The notes beneath the pieces were generated by a model. That model was not told the origin of the DNA, ran no database searches, and saw nothing but the letters and a program-made list of their open reading frames with translations. The position numbers were made by a program, and so were the translations under genes. Of a DNA stretch of 6,856 nt, positions 1-5,622 are shown piece by piece; the first letter of the stretch is position 1; every line of letters starts with the position of its first letter. The stretch is from Bacteroidota bacterium. GTDB taxonomy: Bacteria; Bacteroidota; Bacteroidia; Chitinophagales; Chitinophagaceae. The DNA lies in contig JAFAAT010000223.1 of the NCBI GenBank assembly GCA_023426425.1, forward strand, positions 1 through 6,856. Direction: 5' to 3'.

Positions 1-1236
1 CTCATGAAACGGCGCCTCTCCCGACACCTCAATCCTCGGCGCCACCGTAAATTCAATTATATGCGCATTCGCCGCTTCCGCCGCCCCAAGTATCGCCTGC
101 TCCACTTCCTCCGCTATCACATGCTCCCCAAAAGCAGAAATATAATGCTTGATCCTCCCGGTCACCACCAGCCTGTAGGGATCAGTACTCACAAACCGCA
201 CCGTGTCACCAATATTATAGCCCCACAACCCCGCATTGCTATTAATGATCAATGCATAGTTCTCACCCACCTTCACATCCTGTAGCGACAACCGCGTCGG
301 ATTGGCCTCTCCTATCTCCTTCGCCGGTATAAACTCAAAAAATATCCCCGAGTTCGTATTCAGCAACAAGCCCTCCTTATCCAGCGTATCCTGGAACGCA
401 AAGAAGCCCTCTGATGCCGGAAAGGTTTCAATCGCATCAATAGGCCCGCCAAGACTATCAAACAGCTTAGCCTTATATGGCTCAAAATTCACCCCGCCAT
501 GCACTATCACCTGCAGGTTCGGAAACAATGTCTTGATCTTCTTCCCCCCGCTTTTCTCCATCAACCAGTCAAAATACATCTGCATCCACGGCGGTATCCC
601 ACTTATCAGCGACATATTCTGGTTGATCGTCTCCTCCACTATCCTGCCCAGCTTTTCCTCCCAGTCTTCTATACAGTTCGTCTCATACGATGGCAGCTGA
701 TTCCCCCTCAGGTATTTCGGCACAAAATGATTCACAATTCCACTCAGCCTCCCGGTCGGTATGCCTCCCACCCTTTCCAGCACCGGCGATCCCGACAGAA
801 AGATCATCTTCCCGCTTGCAAATGCAGAGTTCCCACTTTCCACCATATAGCATAGCAGCGCATTCCTCGCAGTATTTATATGGTTAGGTATCGAATCCTT
901 GGTGATCGGGATATACTTCACCCCGCTTGTCGTGCCCGAGGTCTTCGCAAAGTACATAGGCCGCCCCTTCCAGAGCACGTTTTGCTGCCCCTCCTTTATA
1001 TGTTCTATATAGGGTTTGAAAGCTTCATAATCCCTGATGGGCACCGCCTGCGTATACTCCACATGCGTTTTCACCTCGCTCAGGTGATGCTCCTTGCCAA
1101 AGGAAAGGCTCCCCGCTGTTTTCAGTAGCATCTGTAGTATCGCCTGCTGATCAGCTACTGCCGTCGCCATCCCCTTGCGAATTTTACTATGTATCAGCGA
1201 TGCGTAAGGTCTGGCTAGAAAAGATTTTATCTTCAT
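1..1236 (-). CDS. GH3 auxin-responsive promoter family protein (adenylate-forming acyl-acid amido synthetase-like), C-terminus missing
   Basis: Reading the minus strand from ATG at 1236 gives 412 uninterrupted codons that run off the left edge, so the C-terminal part is missing; by family knowledge, full proteins are about 500 residues. Three blocks fit the GH3 branch of the adenylate-forming superfamily: the phosphate-binding loop TSGTTSGVKYIP (residues 99-110), the segment ETFPASEGFF (270-279), which matches the plant TYxxSE nucleotide motif, and YNIGDTVRF (340-348), which matches the YxLGDxV motif. Plant GH3 enzymes adenylate an acyl acid such as a jasmonate or auxin and transfer it to an amino acid. 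Bacterial homologues are widespread in Bacteroidota, but their substrates are mostly unknown, so the substrate here is not assigned. No signal peptide is seen; it is probably cytoplasmic. It is transcribed divergently from rplU, and a -7 box lies 21 nt before the start. Family confidence is high and function is uncertain. Confidence 0.9.
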   Translation of the reverse strand, partial: MKIKSFLARPYASLIHSKIRKGMATAVADQQAILQMLLKTAGSLSFGKEHHLSEVKTHVEYTQAVPIRDYEAFKPYIEHIKEGQQNVLWKGRPMYFAKTSGTTSGVKYIPITKDSIPNHINTARNALLCYMVESGNSAFASGKMIFLSGSPVLERVGGIPTGRLSGIVNHFVPKYLRGNQLPSYETNCIEDWEEKLGRIVEETINQNMSLISGIPPWMQMYFDWLMEKSGGKKIKTLFPNLQVIVHGGVNFEPYKAKLFDSLGGPIDAIETFPASEGFFAFQDTLDKEGLLLNTNSGIFFEFIPAKEIGEANPTRLSLQDVKVGENYALIINSNAGLWGYNIGDTVRFVSTDPYRLVVTGRIKHYISAFGEHVIAEEVEQAILGAAEAANAHIIEFTVAPRIEVSGEAPFHE

Positions 1237-1257
1237 TCCGGTTCAACTGGGGGAAGG

Positions 1258-1265
1258 CAAAATTA
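1258..1265 (-). promoter_or_regulatory. Bacteroidota -7 promoter element for the GH3-family gene
   Basis: Read on the minus strand this is TAATTTTG, a full match to the TAnnTTTG -7 consensus used by the Bacteroidota primary sigma factor. It ends 21 nt before the ATG at 1236, the same gap seen for the divergent rplU promoter. I do not see a clear TTTG at -33, so the call rests on the -7 element and its position. Confidence 0.5.
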
Positions 1266-1358
1266 CAATTATCACCGGCAGTACCACGGTATTTTTCTTG
1301 ACGACTGGCAGGAATTTTATATTGAGATAATATGTAAAAGCCGGATTAGATAAAATTA

Positions 1359-1392
1359 TTTGCCGGAATACAGAAAAACTATATTACCTTTG
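1359..1392 (+). promoter_or_regulatory. Promoter of rplU-rpmA (TTTG at -33, TACCTTTG at -7)
   Basis: TTTG at 1359-1362 is followed after 22 nt by TACCTTTG at 1385-1392, a full match to the Bacteroidota -7 consensus TAnnTTTG. The spacer is slightly longer than the usual 19-21 nt. The -7 box ends 21 nt before the rplU ATG, which predicts a short 5' leader of about 15 nt. It also argues against starting rplU at the upstream in-frame ATA or TTG codons, since those would overlap the promoter. Confidence 0.6.
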
Positions 1393-1413
1393 CGCGAAAT
1401 ATTTTGGGTAGTC

Positions 1414-1710
1414 ATGTTCGCGATTGTAAACATAGCAGGTCAACAATTTAAAGTCTCTAAAGACCAGGAATTGTTTGTTCATCGCCTGGGCGGTAATGCA
1501 GGTGATAAGGTAGAATTTTCAGAAGTGCTGATGTCAGGCACAGAGGGTAACATCTCTATGGCTGGTGCAGTGAAAGTTCAGGCTGAAATTCTGGATCATC
1601 TGAAAGGTGATAAAGTGATAGTATTTAAAAAGAAACGCCGCAAAGGATATCAGAAATCCAATGGTCACCGTCAATCTCTGACCAGAATCAGGATTAATGA
1701 TATTGCATAA
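1414..1710 (+). CDS. rplU: 50S ribosomal protein bL21
   Basis: This encodes a 98-residue protein starting MFAIVNIAGQQFKVSKDQ, the standard N-terminus of bL21; the family is usually about 100-105 residues. The C-terminal signature is present: a basic KKKRRKGYQKSNGHRQ stretch (about residues 72-87) followed by LTRIRI. bL21 binds 23S rRNA in the large subunit. I chose the ATG at 1414 because the reading frame upstream has no family similarity and overlaps the promoter. It is followed after 52 bp by rpmA, the conserved rplU-rpmA pairing, and the two are almost certainly co-transcribed. No Shine-Dalgarno sequence is evident, as is common in Bacteroidota. Codon choice is richer in A/T-ending codons than in the flanking genes. 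Confidence 0.97.
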   Translation: MFAIVNIAGQQFKVSKDQELFVHRLGGNAGDKVEFSEVLMSGTEGNISMAGAVKVQAEILDHLKGDKVIVFKKKRRKGYQKSNGHRQSLTRIRINDIA

Positions 1711-1762
1711 TTAGATTTTCTTTTTGTAAATTCGTAAATCAGAGTAAAAGAGTTCAAATAAA

Positions 1763-2032
1763 ATGGCACACAAAAAAGGTGAAGGTAGTGTAAAGAACGG
1801 TCGGGACTCCCAGAGTAAACGCCTCGGAGTTAAGATCTACGGTGGACAGCCTGCTATCTCAGGAAACATTATAGTTCGTCAGCGTGGTACAGTTTACCAT
1901 CCTGGCAACAACGTTGGATTAGGAAAAGACTTTACCATATTCGCAACTACTGATGGTATCGTTGAATTCCGAAAGACACGCACTAAGACATTAGTATCAG
2001 TTAAAGAAGTATCAGCTACAGCCGAGGCCTAA
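1763..2032 (+). CDS. rpmA: 50S ribosomal protein bL27
   Basis: This encodes an 89-residue protein that begins MAHKKGEGSVKNGRDSQSKR and carries the bL27 signature GNIIVRQRG (about residues 34-42), followed by a typical GTVYHPGNNVGLGKDFTIFA core. bL27 sits near the peptidyl transferase centre, with its N-terminal tail reaching towards the tRNA acceptor ends. The N-terminus begins directly at the mature-type sequence, with no cleavable prepeptide of the kind known in Firmicutes. The C-terminus ends in a short low-complexity VSATAEA tail. It is the second gene of the rplU operon, and its stop codon lies in the loop of a hairpin. Confidence 0.97.
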   Translation: MAHKKGEGSVKNGRDSQSKRLGVKIYGGQPAISGNIIVRQRGTVYHPGNNVGLGKDFTIFATTDGIVEFRKTRTKTLVSVKEVSATAEA

Positions 2033-2045
2033 CCCCCTCGGCTGT
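2018..2045 (+). terminator. Hairpin at the end of rpmA; possible terminator or attenuator
   Basis: A perfect 10-bp inverted repeat, ACAGCCGAGG (2018-2027) and CCTCGGCTGT (2036-2045), encloses an 8-nt loop that contains the rpmA stop codon. A run of eight T lies at 2058-2065, but it starts 12 nt beyond the stem, so this is not a textbook intrinsic terminator. It may reduce read-through into the next gene or protect the 3' end of the ribosomal transcript. Confidence 0.4.
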
Positions 2046-2090
2046 TTGCCATAAGAGTTTTTTTTGTTTAACCCTTAAATTCACACAGTT

Positions 2091-2387
2091 ATGGCAACAG
2101 CAAAAAAAGCTGCTCCTAAGAAAGCAGCGGCCAAAAAAGCAGCACCTAAAAAGGCTGCACCAAAGAAAGCAGCTCCTAAAAAAGCTGCAGCAAAGAAAGC
2201 AGCTCCTAAAAAGGCAGCAGCTAAAAAAGCGGCTCCTAAAAAGGCAGCAGCTAAGAAAGCAGCTCCTAAAAAAGCTGCACCAAAGAAAGCGGCTGCTAAA
2301 AACGCAGCTCCTAAAAAAGCAGCAGCTCCTAAAAAAGCTGCAGCTAAAAAGAATGCTGCTCCTAAAAAGTCAGCCGCTAAGAAATAA
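2091..2387 (+). CDS. Histone H1-tail-like Lys/Ala/Pro-rich repeat protein
   Basis: This encodes a 98-residue protein made almost wholly of A, K and P. After MATAKK come 18 units, mostly AAPKK or AAAKK, with six-residue variants AAAPKK and NAAPKK near the end and a final SAAKK. No folded domain, signal peptide or membrane segment is visible. The composition resembles the C-terminal tail of eukaryotic histone H1 and the lysine/alanine-rich histone-like proteins of some bacteria, which bind DNA or RNA through charge. By that analogy a nucleoid-associated role is plausible, but it is inferred from composition alone. The gene lies 58 bp after rpmA on the same strand and is followed by a hairpin terminator. 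Coding is supported by synonymous variation at third positions between units. The opposite-strand reading frame is an artefact of the repeats. Confidence 0.85.
   Translation: MATAKKAAPKKAAAKKAAPKKAAPKKAAPKKAAAKKAAPKKAAAKKAAPKKAAAKKAAPKKAAPKKAAAKNAAPKKAAAPKKAAAKKNAAPKKSAAKK
2097..2384 (+). repeat. Imperfect 15-bp coding tandem repeat (AAPKK/AAAKK units)
   Basis: The gene body consists of about 18 near-identical 15-bp units, with GCT/GCA/GCG and AAA/AAG alternating synonymously. Three or so 18-bp or altered units are found near the 3' end. Such a tract could gain or lose units by slippage in steps that keep the frame. Confidence 0.8.
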
Positions 2388-2412
2388 GCAATTATTACTA
2401 GCAAATTCAACT

Positions 2413-2434
2413 GAGACCGTTTTCGAACGGTCTC
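2413..2434 (+). terminator. Hairpin terminator after the histone-like gene
   Basis: A perfect 9-bp stem, GAGACCGTT (2413-2421) and AACGGTCTC (2426-2434), is closed by a TTCG tetraloop. Short T-rich stretches (TTTGCATTT) follow. It sits 25 nt after the stop codon of the K/A/P-rich gene, and no gene runs through it. Confidence 0.75.
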
Positions 2435-2499
2435 TTTGCATTTATGGAATATCACGCCCCCTCCGTCTCCTCCCTACACCGAACCTTCTCCAGATTTCC

Positions 2500-2507
2500 T
2501 AAGTTTG
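2500..2507 (+). promoter_or_regulatory. Bacteroidota -7 promoter element for the envelope gene group
   Basis: TAAGTTTG fully matches the TAnnTTTG -7 consensus and ends 16 nt before the ATG at 2524. It lies after the upstream terminator, where a new promoter would be expected. No good -33 TTTG is visible about 19-21 nt upstream. Confidence 0.45.
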
Positions 2508-2523
2508 ACGCCAAATCATCTTT

Positions 2524-2766
2524 ATGTCCCAGGAACATCGCAACGAGCGAACCGACGCCTACTCCAAATTCAGAGGCAGCCTCCACATCGGAATGGGTGT
2601 CATGTACCTCATCATTGGTTCCCTTGTCCTCTACATCAAATACTTCGGAACCATGGAGCTCTCCTCAGGCCTCGCCTACACCTTGGGCAGCCTTATGGTG
2701 CTCTACGGGCTGTTCCGCCTCTGGCGCGGAATCGTCGCCATACGTGAATACAAACGCCGCCATTAA
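2524..2766 (+). CDS. Small two-helix membrane protein, function unknown
   Basis: This encodes an 80-residue protein. A charged, hydrophilic N-terminus (residues 1-18, with SQEHRNERTD) is followed by two hydrophobic segments, about residues 20-42 (GVMYLIIGSLVLYIKYF) and 48-69 (SGLAYTLGSLMVLYGLFRLW). The short tail is basic (REYKRRH), which suggests both ends face the cytoplasm. The ATG at 2524 is preceded by a -7 promoter box. I do not recognise the family. A second frame (ATG at 2444) overlaps it but gives a Ser/Pro/Thr-rich translation without membrane character. The gene is followed after 86 bp by the PstS-like lipoprotein gene on the same strand, so an envelope role is a reasonable guess from context. 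Confidence 0.8.
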   Translation: MSQEHRNERTDAYSKFRGSLHIGMGVMYLIIGSLVLYIKYFGTMELSSGLAYTLGSLMVLYGLFRLWRGIVAIREYKRRH

Positions 2767-2852
2767 CCTGAGTTTGACACTGCTGTTAAATTCCTGTTAC
2801 AACAAAACCCGGCAGCCTTACGTTTAATAAATATTACATAAACTTGCGCTCC

Positions 2853-3755
2853 GTGCAAATCATCAAACAAATACTGCTCACTGTCTTTGCCTCTGTTTTG
2901 TTCGTCGCCTGCAGCAACGAAACCAAACAGCCTGCAGATACGCTCACCAGCGGCACCATCGACATCTCCGTCGATGAGACTTTCCGTCCCATCATCGAAG
3001 AGCAGCTAAAGGTGTTCGATAGCAGCTTCCCCGAAGCCCATATCCGGGTACATTATAAACCCGAAGCCGAATGCATCAAAGACTTCCTCAACGACAGCGC
3101 ACGACTCATCCTCGTCACGCGCGACCTTTCCCCTGATGAGCTCAAACTGCTGGAAGCAAAAAAGGTAGTACCCACAGCCCTTGCCCTCGCAAAGGACGCA
3201 GTAGCCGTCATAGTCAACAACAGCTCTCCTGACTCCATGCTCAGCATCAGTCAGCTCAAAGGAATCCTCACCGGCAAATACAAAGACCCCTACACCGTCG
3301 TATTCGACAACCAGGGCTCCAGCACCCTCCGCTACATGCTCGACTCCATTATCCCCGGTCAGCAACTAGGTGCCAATGTCTTTGCCGCCAAAAACAGCGA
3401 CTCCGTCATAGCCTACGTAGCCGCAAACCCGGGTGCCATCGGTTTCGTAGGCGTCAGCCACGTATCCGACTTCTCCGATCCGGAAGGTCTTGCCTTCACC
3501 ACCCAGACTACCGTGGCAGCCATCTTCAACGACAGCCTCCGCGAGGTCTATAAGCCCTACCAGGCCTACATCGCACCAGAGTATTACCCCCTGACTCGCA
3601 AACTTTATTATATCCATAGGGAAACCTACCCCGGACTTGGCACAGGGTTTGCCAATTTCCTAAGCAAGGAGAGAGGTCAACTTATTTTCAAGCAATCACG
3701 TCTGTTCCCCCTGCGCACCAATATCATCTTCAGGGAGGCCAACGTAAATCAATAA
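2853..3755 (+). CDS. PstS-like phosphate ABC transporter substrate-binding lipoprotein
   Basis: From the GTG at 2853 this encodes 300 residues. The N-terminus is a lipoprotein signal: a hydrophobic stretch, then LFVAC with Cys20 as the predicted lipidated residue. The body resembles the PstS-like periplasmic binding domain: GSST (residues 155-158), at the place of the SGT ligand-binding loop, and PGAIGFVG (193-200), typical of PstS-family proteins. PstS proteins bind phosphate for an ABC importer, but no pstC, pstA or pstB is seen nearby, so phosphate binding is not proven. The start is uncertain: no in-frame ATG is near, and a TTG at 2844 would add three residues. A weak -7-like box, TACGTTTA, lies at 2819-2826. 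The gene is 34 bp upstream of the TPR gene and probably shares its transcript. Confidence 0.85.
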   Translation: MQIIKQILLTVFASVLFVACSNETKQPADTLTSGTIDISVDETFRPIIEEQLKVFDSSFPEAHIRVHYKPEAECIKDFLNDSARLILVTRDLSPDELKLLEAKKVVPTALALAKDAVAVIVNNSSPDSMLSISQLKGILTGKYKDPYTVVFDNQGSSTLRYMLDSIIPGQQLGANVFAAKNSDSVIAYVAANPGAIGFVGVSHVSDFSDPEGLAFTTQTTVAAIFNDSLREVYKPYQAYIAPEYYPLTRKLYYIHRETYPGLGTGFANFLSKERGQLIFKQSRLFPLRTNIIFREANVNQ

Positions 3756-3789
3756 ACTTAAACTTTAGACGAATAAACCAGGAACAACA

Positions 3790-5379
3790 ATGAACATGAA
3801 ACAACCGATCGTAATTATGGCTGCCATGGCATTCTCCGTGAGTGCACAGGCGCAGTCGCTCGAACAAGGCATCAAAATGTATCAATACGAGCGTTACGAA
3901 TCAGCACAAAAAGAACTTGCTCCCCTGGCCGCCACTGATCCGGTTGCCAACTACTACATGGGCCTCGCCGAACTAGGCGCGGAAGATACCAGCGCAGCAA
4001 GAGCAATTTTCTCTAAATATCCCGAAGATCCAGCCAATATGGCCGGCCTTGCCCGTCTCGCCTATACTGGCGGTAATGTCAACGAAGGCGCCCGCATCGC
4101 ACAGGCAGTCGCCAACAAAGCAGGCAAAAAAGCCTGGGAACCTCTGAAGTACGCCGCAGATGCTATCACCTATACACAAGGTGGCAACAAGCAACAGGCT
4201 ATCGACTGGTACAAGGAAGCGCTCAAGAGAAATGAGAACACAGGCCTGCGTATCTCCCTCGGCGATGCCTACCAGCAGATCAATGGTGGCGGTGGCGAAG
4301 CCATGAACAACTATGAGAAGGTAACAGCTAAGGAACCTGGCAACTCGCTTGCCTACTCCCGCATCGGTGCCCTCTGGTATGCTGCCAAGAACTATCAGCT
4401 TGCTCTGGAAAGCTACCAGAAAGCCAAAGACGCAGACCCTTCCAATCCGCTCCCTTACCGCGACCTGGCAAACGCCTACTTCTGGACAGGTAAGTACAAC
4501 CTCGCCAAGGAAAATATCGAAAAATACCTCGAACTTTCTGACAAGACCGTAGACGATCAGATCCGCTATGCTGAAATTCTCTACCTGGCAAAAGATTACC
4601 AGGGTGCAATTAACAAAGCTGAGGAGCTCCTCCAACAGGGCGTCACAAAGCCCGGCATGTACGGTATCCTCGGCTATAGCTACCTCGAACTGAAGGACTA
4701 CAACAAAGCGCTTGATTACGTGCGTCAGTACCTCCAGAAGCAACGTCCTGAGCGTATCTTCCCTATGGACTACCTCAATGTTGCCAAGATCTACCTGGGT
4801 AGCAGCAAGAACGACACAGTCAATAACTACGTAGATTCCGCTAATATCTACTTCACCAAGGCGATCACCGTAGACACCTCGACTAATAAGTCCGATATCT
4901 ACCGCCAGATTGCTGAAGGCTTCAAAGAAGCAAAAGACTATGCAAAGTCTGCTGAGTGGTACAACAAATTGGTGCGCGCGTATCCTGAGACACAACCCCT
5001 CGATTATTTCTGGGCTGGTGCCATGTACTACTACTCCAAGAACTATGATTCAGCCATGCAGGCCTTCCAGGCTATGGGCACCAAATATCCCGACCAGCCT
5101 TCAGCCATCTACTGGCAGGGGCGCGTAGGCGCAGCGCAGGATGAAGAAGCCAAGATCGGTACAGCGGTTCCTGCCTATACCCAATGGCTGGACAGTGTGG
5201 GACCAGGCTACGACAAGAAGAATGACCTGATGTACGCTTACCAATACCTCGCCTTGTACTACTACAATAAGGACGACAAGGAAAACATGAAGAAATACAT
5301 GGATCTTATCGAAGCCATCGAACCAGAGAATGCCTTCCTCAAGCAATTGAAGGAACTGCAAGCTCCGAAGAAAGGATAG
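3790..5379 (+). CDS. Exported tetratricopeptide repeat (TPR) protein
   Basis: This encodes 529 residues. The N-terminus MNMKQPIVIMAAMAFSVSA followed by AQA|Q is a Sec signal with predicted cleavage after Ala21, so the protein is periplasmic or otherwise envelope-located. Nearly all the rest is TPR-like helical repeats, roughly twelve, from about residue 24 to 512. The clearest are at about 117-148, 186-218 (SLAYSRIGALWYAAKNYQLA), 221-254, 289-315, 367-400 and 402-436. TPR arrays are protein-binding scaffolds; no catalytic domain is seen. ATG at 3790 is used; a second ATG at 3796 would also preserve the signal. The gene follows the PstS-like gene by 34 bp, implying co-transcription and perhaps a shared envelope complex. 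From memory, such PstS-like/TPR pairs occur near TonB/ExbBD genes in related bacteria, but none of those genes is present in this window. A strong terminator follows. Confidence 0.9.
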   Translation: MNMKQPIVIMAAMAFSVSAQAQSLEQGIKMYQYERYESAQKELAPLAATDPVANYYMGLAELGAEDTSAARAIFSKYPEDPANMAGLARLAYTGGNVNEGARIAQAVANKAGKKAWEPLKYAADAITYTQGGNKQQAIDWYKEALKRNENTGLRISLGDAYQQINGGGGEAMNNYEKVTAKEPGNSLAYSRIGALWYAAKNYQLALESYQKAKDADPSNPLPYRDLANAYFWTGKYNLAKENIEKYLELSDKTVDDQIRYAEILYLAKDYQGAINKAEELLQQGVTKPGMYGILGYSYLELKDYNKALDYVRQYLQKQRPERIFPMDYLNVAKIYLGSSKNDTVNNYVDSANIYFTKAITVDTSTNKSDIYRQIAEGFKEAKDYAKSAEWYNKLVRAYPETQPLDYFWAGAMYYYSKNYDSAMQAFQAMGTKYPDQPSAIYWQGRVGAAQDEEAKIGTAVPAYTQWLDSVGPGYDKKNDLMYAYQYLALYYYNKDDKENMKKYMDLIEAIEPENAFLKQLKELQAPKKG

Positions 5380-5401
5380 TCAAAGACCAAATCTCATATC
5401 A

Positions 5402-5437
5402 AAACAGGGCTGTTTCATACTCGAAGCAGCCCTGTTT
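5402..5437 (+). terminator. Strong intrinsic terminator after the TPR gene
   Basis: An 11-bp perfect stem, AAACAGGGCTG (5402-5412) and CAGCCCTGTTT (5427-5437), extends inwards by four more pairs, one of them G-U, to leave a 6-nt loop. It is followed by CTTTTCC. It lies 22 nt after the TPR stop codon and should end the transcript that begins before the 80-residue membrane protein. Confidence 0.85.
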
Positions 5438-5474
5438 CTTTTCCTCAACTTGAAAGCGCTCTATGCGGGATTAC

Positions 5475-5551
5475 TAGACGCTTGTTAGACGCTTACTAGA
5501 CGCTTACTAGACACTAGCTAGACGCTGGCCCGACTGTAGCCAGGCGCTAAC
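5475..5551. repeat. Degenerate 11-bp tandem repeat, seven copies
   Basis: Seven consecutive 11-bp units run without gaps: TAGACGCTTGT, TAGACGCTTAC (twice), TAGACACTAGC, TAGACGCTGGC, CCGACTGTAGC and CAGGCGCTAAC. The left units are nearly identical and the right ones decay; the bases just outside (5464-5474 and 5552 onward) show weaker traces. The tract is intergenic, between the TPR terminator and uvrB, and contains no credible ORF. There are no spacers, so it is not a CRISPR array. Its function is unknown. The unit is close to one helical turn, so copies would fall on roughly the same DNA face. Confidence 0.85.
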
Positions 5552-5610
5552 CCGGATTTGCTCCCCTCCTTCTTCCCATCCCGGCGGGTCAAAATGCCAC
5601 CAATCCTCGC

Positions 5611-5618
5611 TAATTTTG
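5611..5618 (+). promoter_or_regulatory. Bacteroidota -7-like element just before uvrB
   Basis: TAATTTTG fully matches the TAnnTTTG consensus but ends only 4 nt before the uvrB ATG. If it is used, transcription would begin at or next to the start codon and the mRNA would be leaderless or nearly so. There is no clear -33 TTTG at the proper distance, so it may be a chance match in an AT-rich stretch. Confidence 0.35.
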
Positions 5619-5622
5619 AAGT

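Noticed and set aside
4..1128. Several plus-strand frames of 65-132 codons
   Set aside because: All are antisense to the GH3-family gene, which has three conserved family motifs in one continuous 412-codon frame.
2081..2455. 124-codon minus-strand frame with FLGAAFLAAAF repeats, resembling a membrane protein
   Set aside because: It is the reverse reading of the Lys/Ala/Pro repeat gene; its hydrophobic repeats follow mechanically from the AAPKK codons, and it reads through the terminator hairpin.
2444..2827. 127-codon plus-strand frame overlapping the small membrane protein gene
   Set aside because: Its translation is Ser/Thr/Pro-rich low-complexity sequence without a domain, whereas the frame at 2524-2766 has two membrane helices and its own promoter box.
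3006..3617. Minus-strand frames of 64-119 codons inside the PstS-like gene
   Set aside because: They are antisense to a gene with a lipoprotein signal and PstS-family motifs and have no start context or domain of their own.
3973..4995. 340-codon open frame on the minus strand
   Set aside because: It lies wholly antisense to the TPR gene, whose signal peptide and repeated helices are clear. The antisense translation is rich in Val, Leu, Phe and Cys with no recognisable domain, and is a product of C-rich third positions on the coding strand.
5475..5551. CRISPR-like array
   Set aside because: The repeat unit is only 11 bp and the copies abut with no spacers; there are no cas genes.
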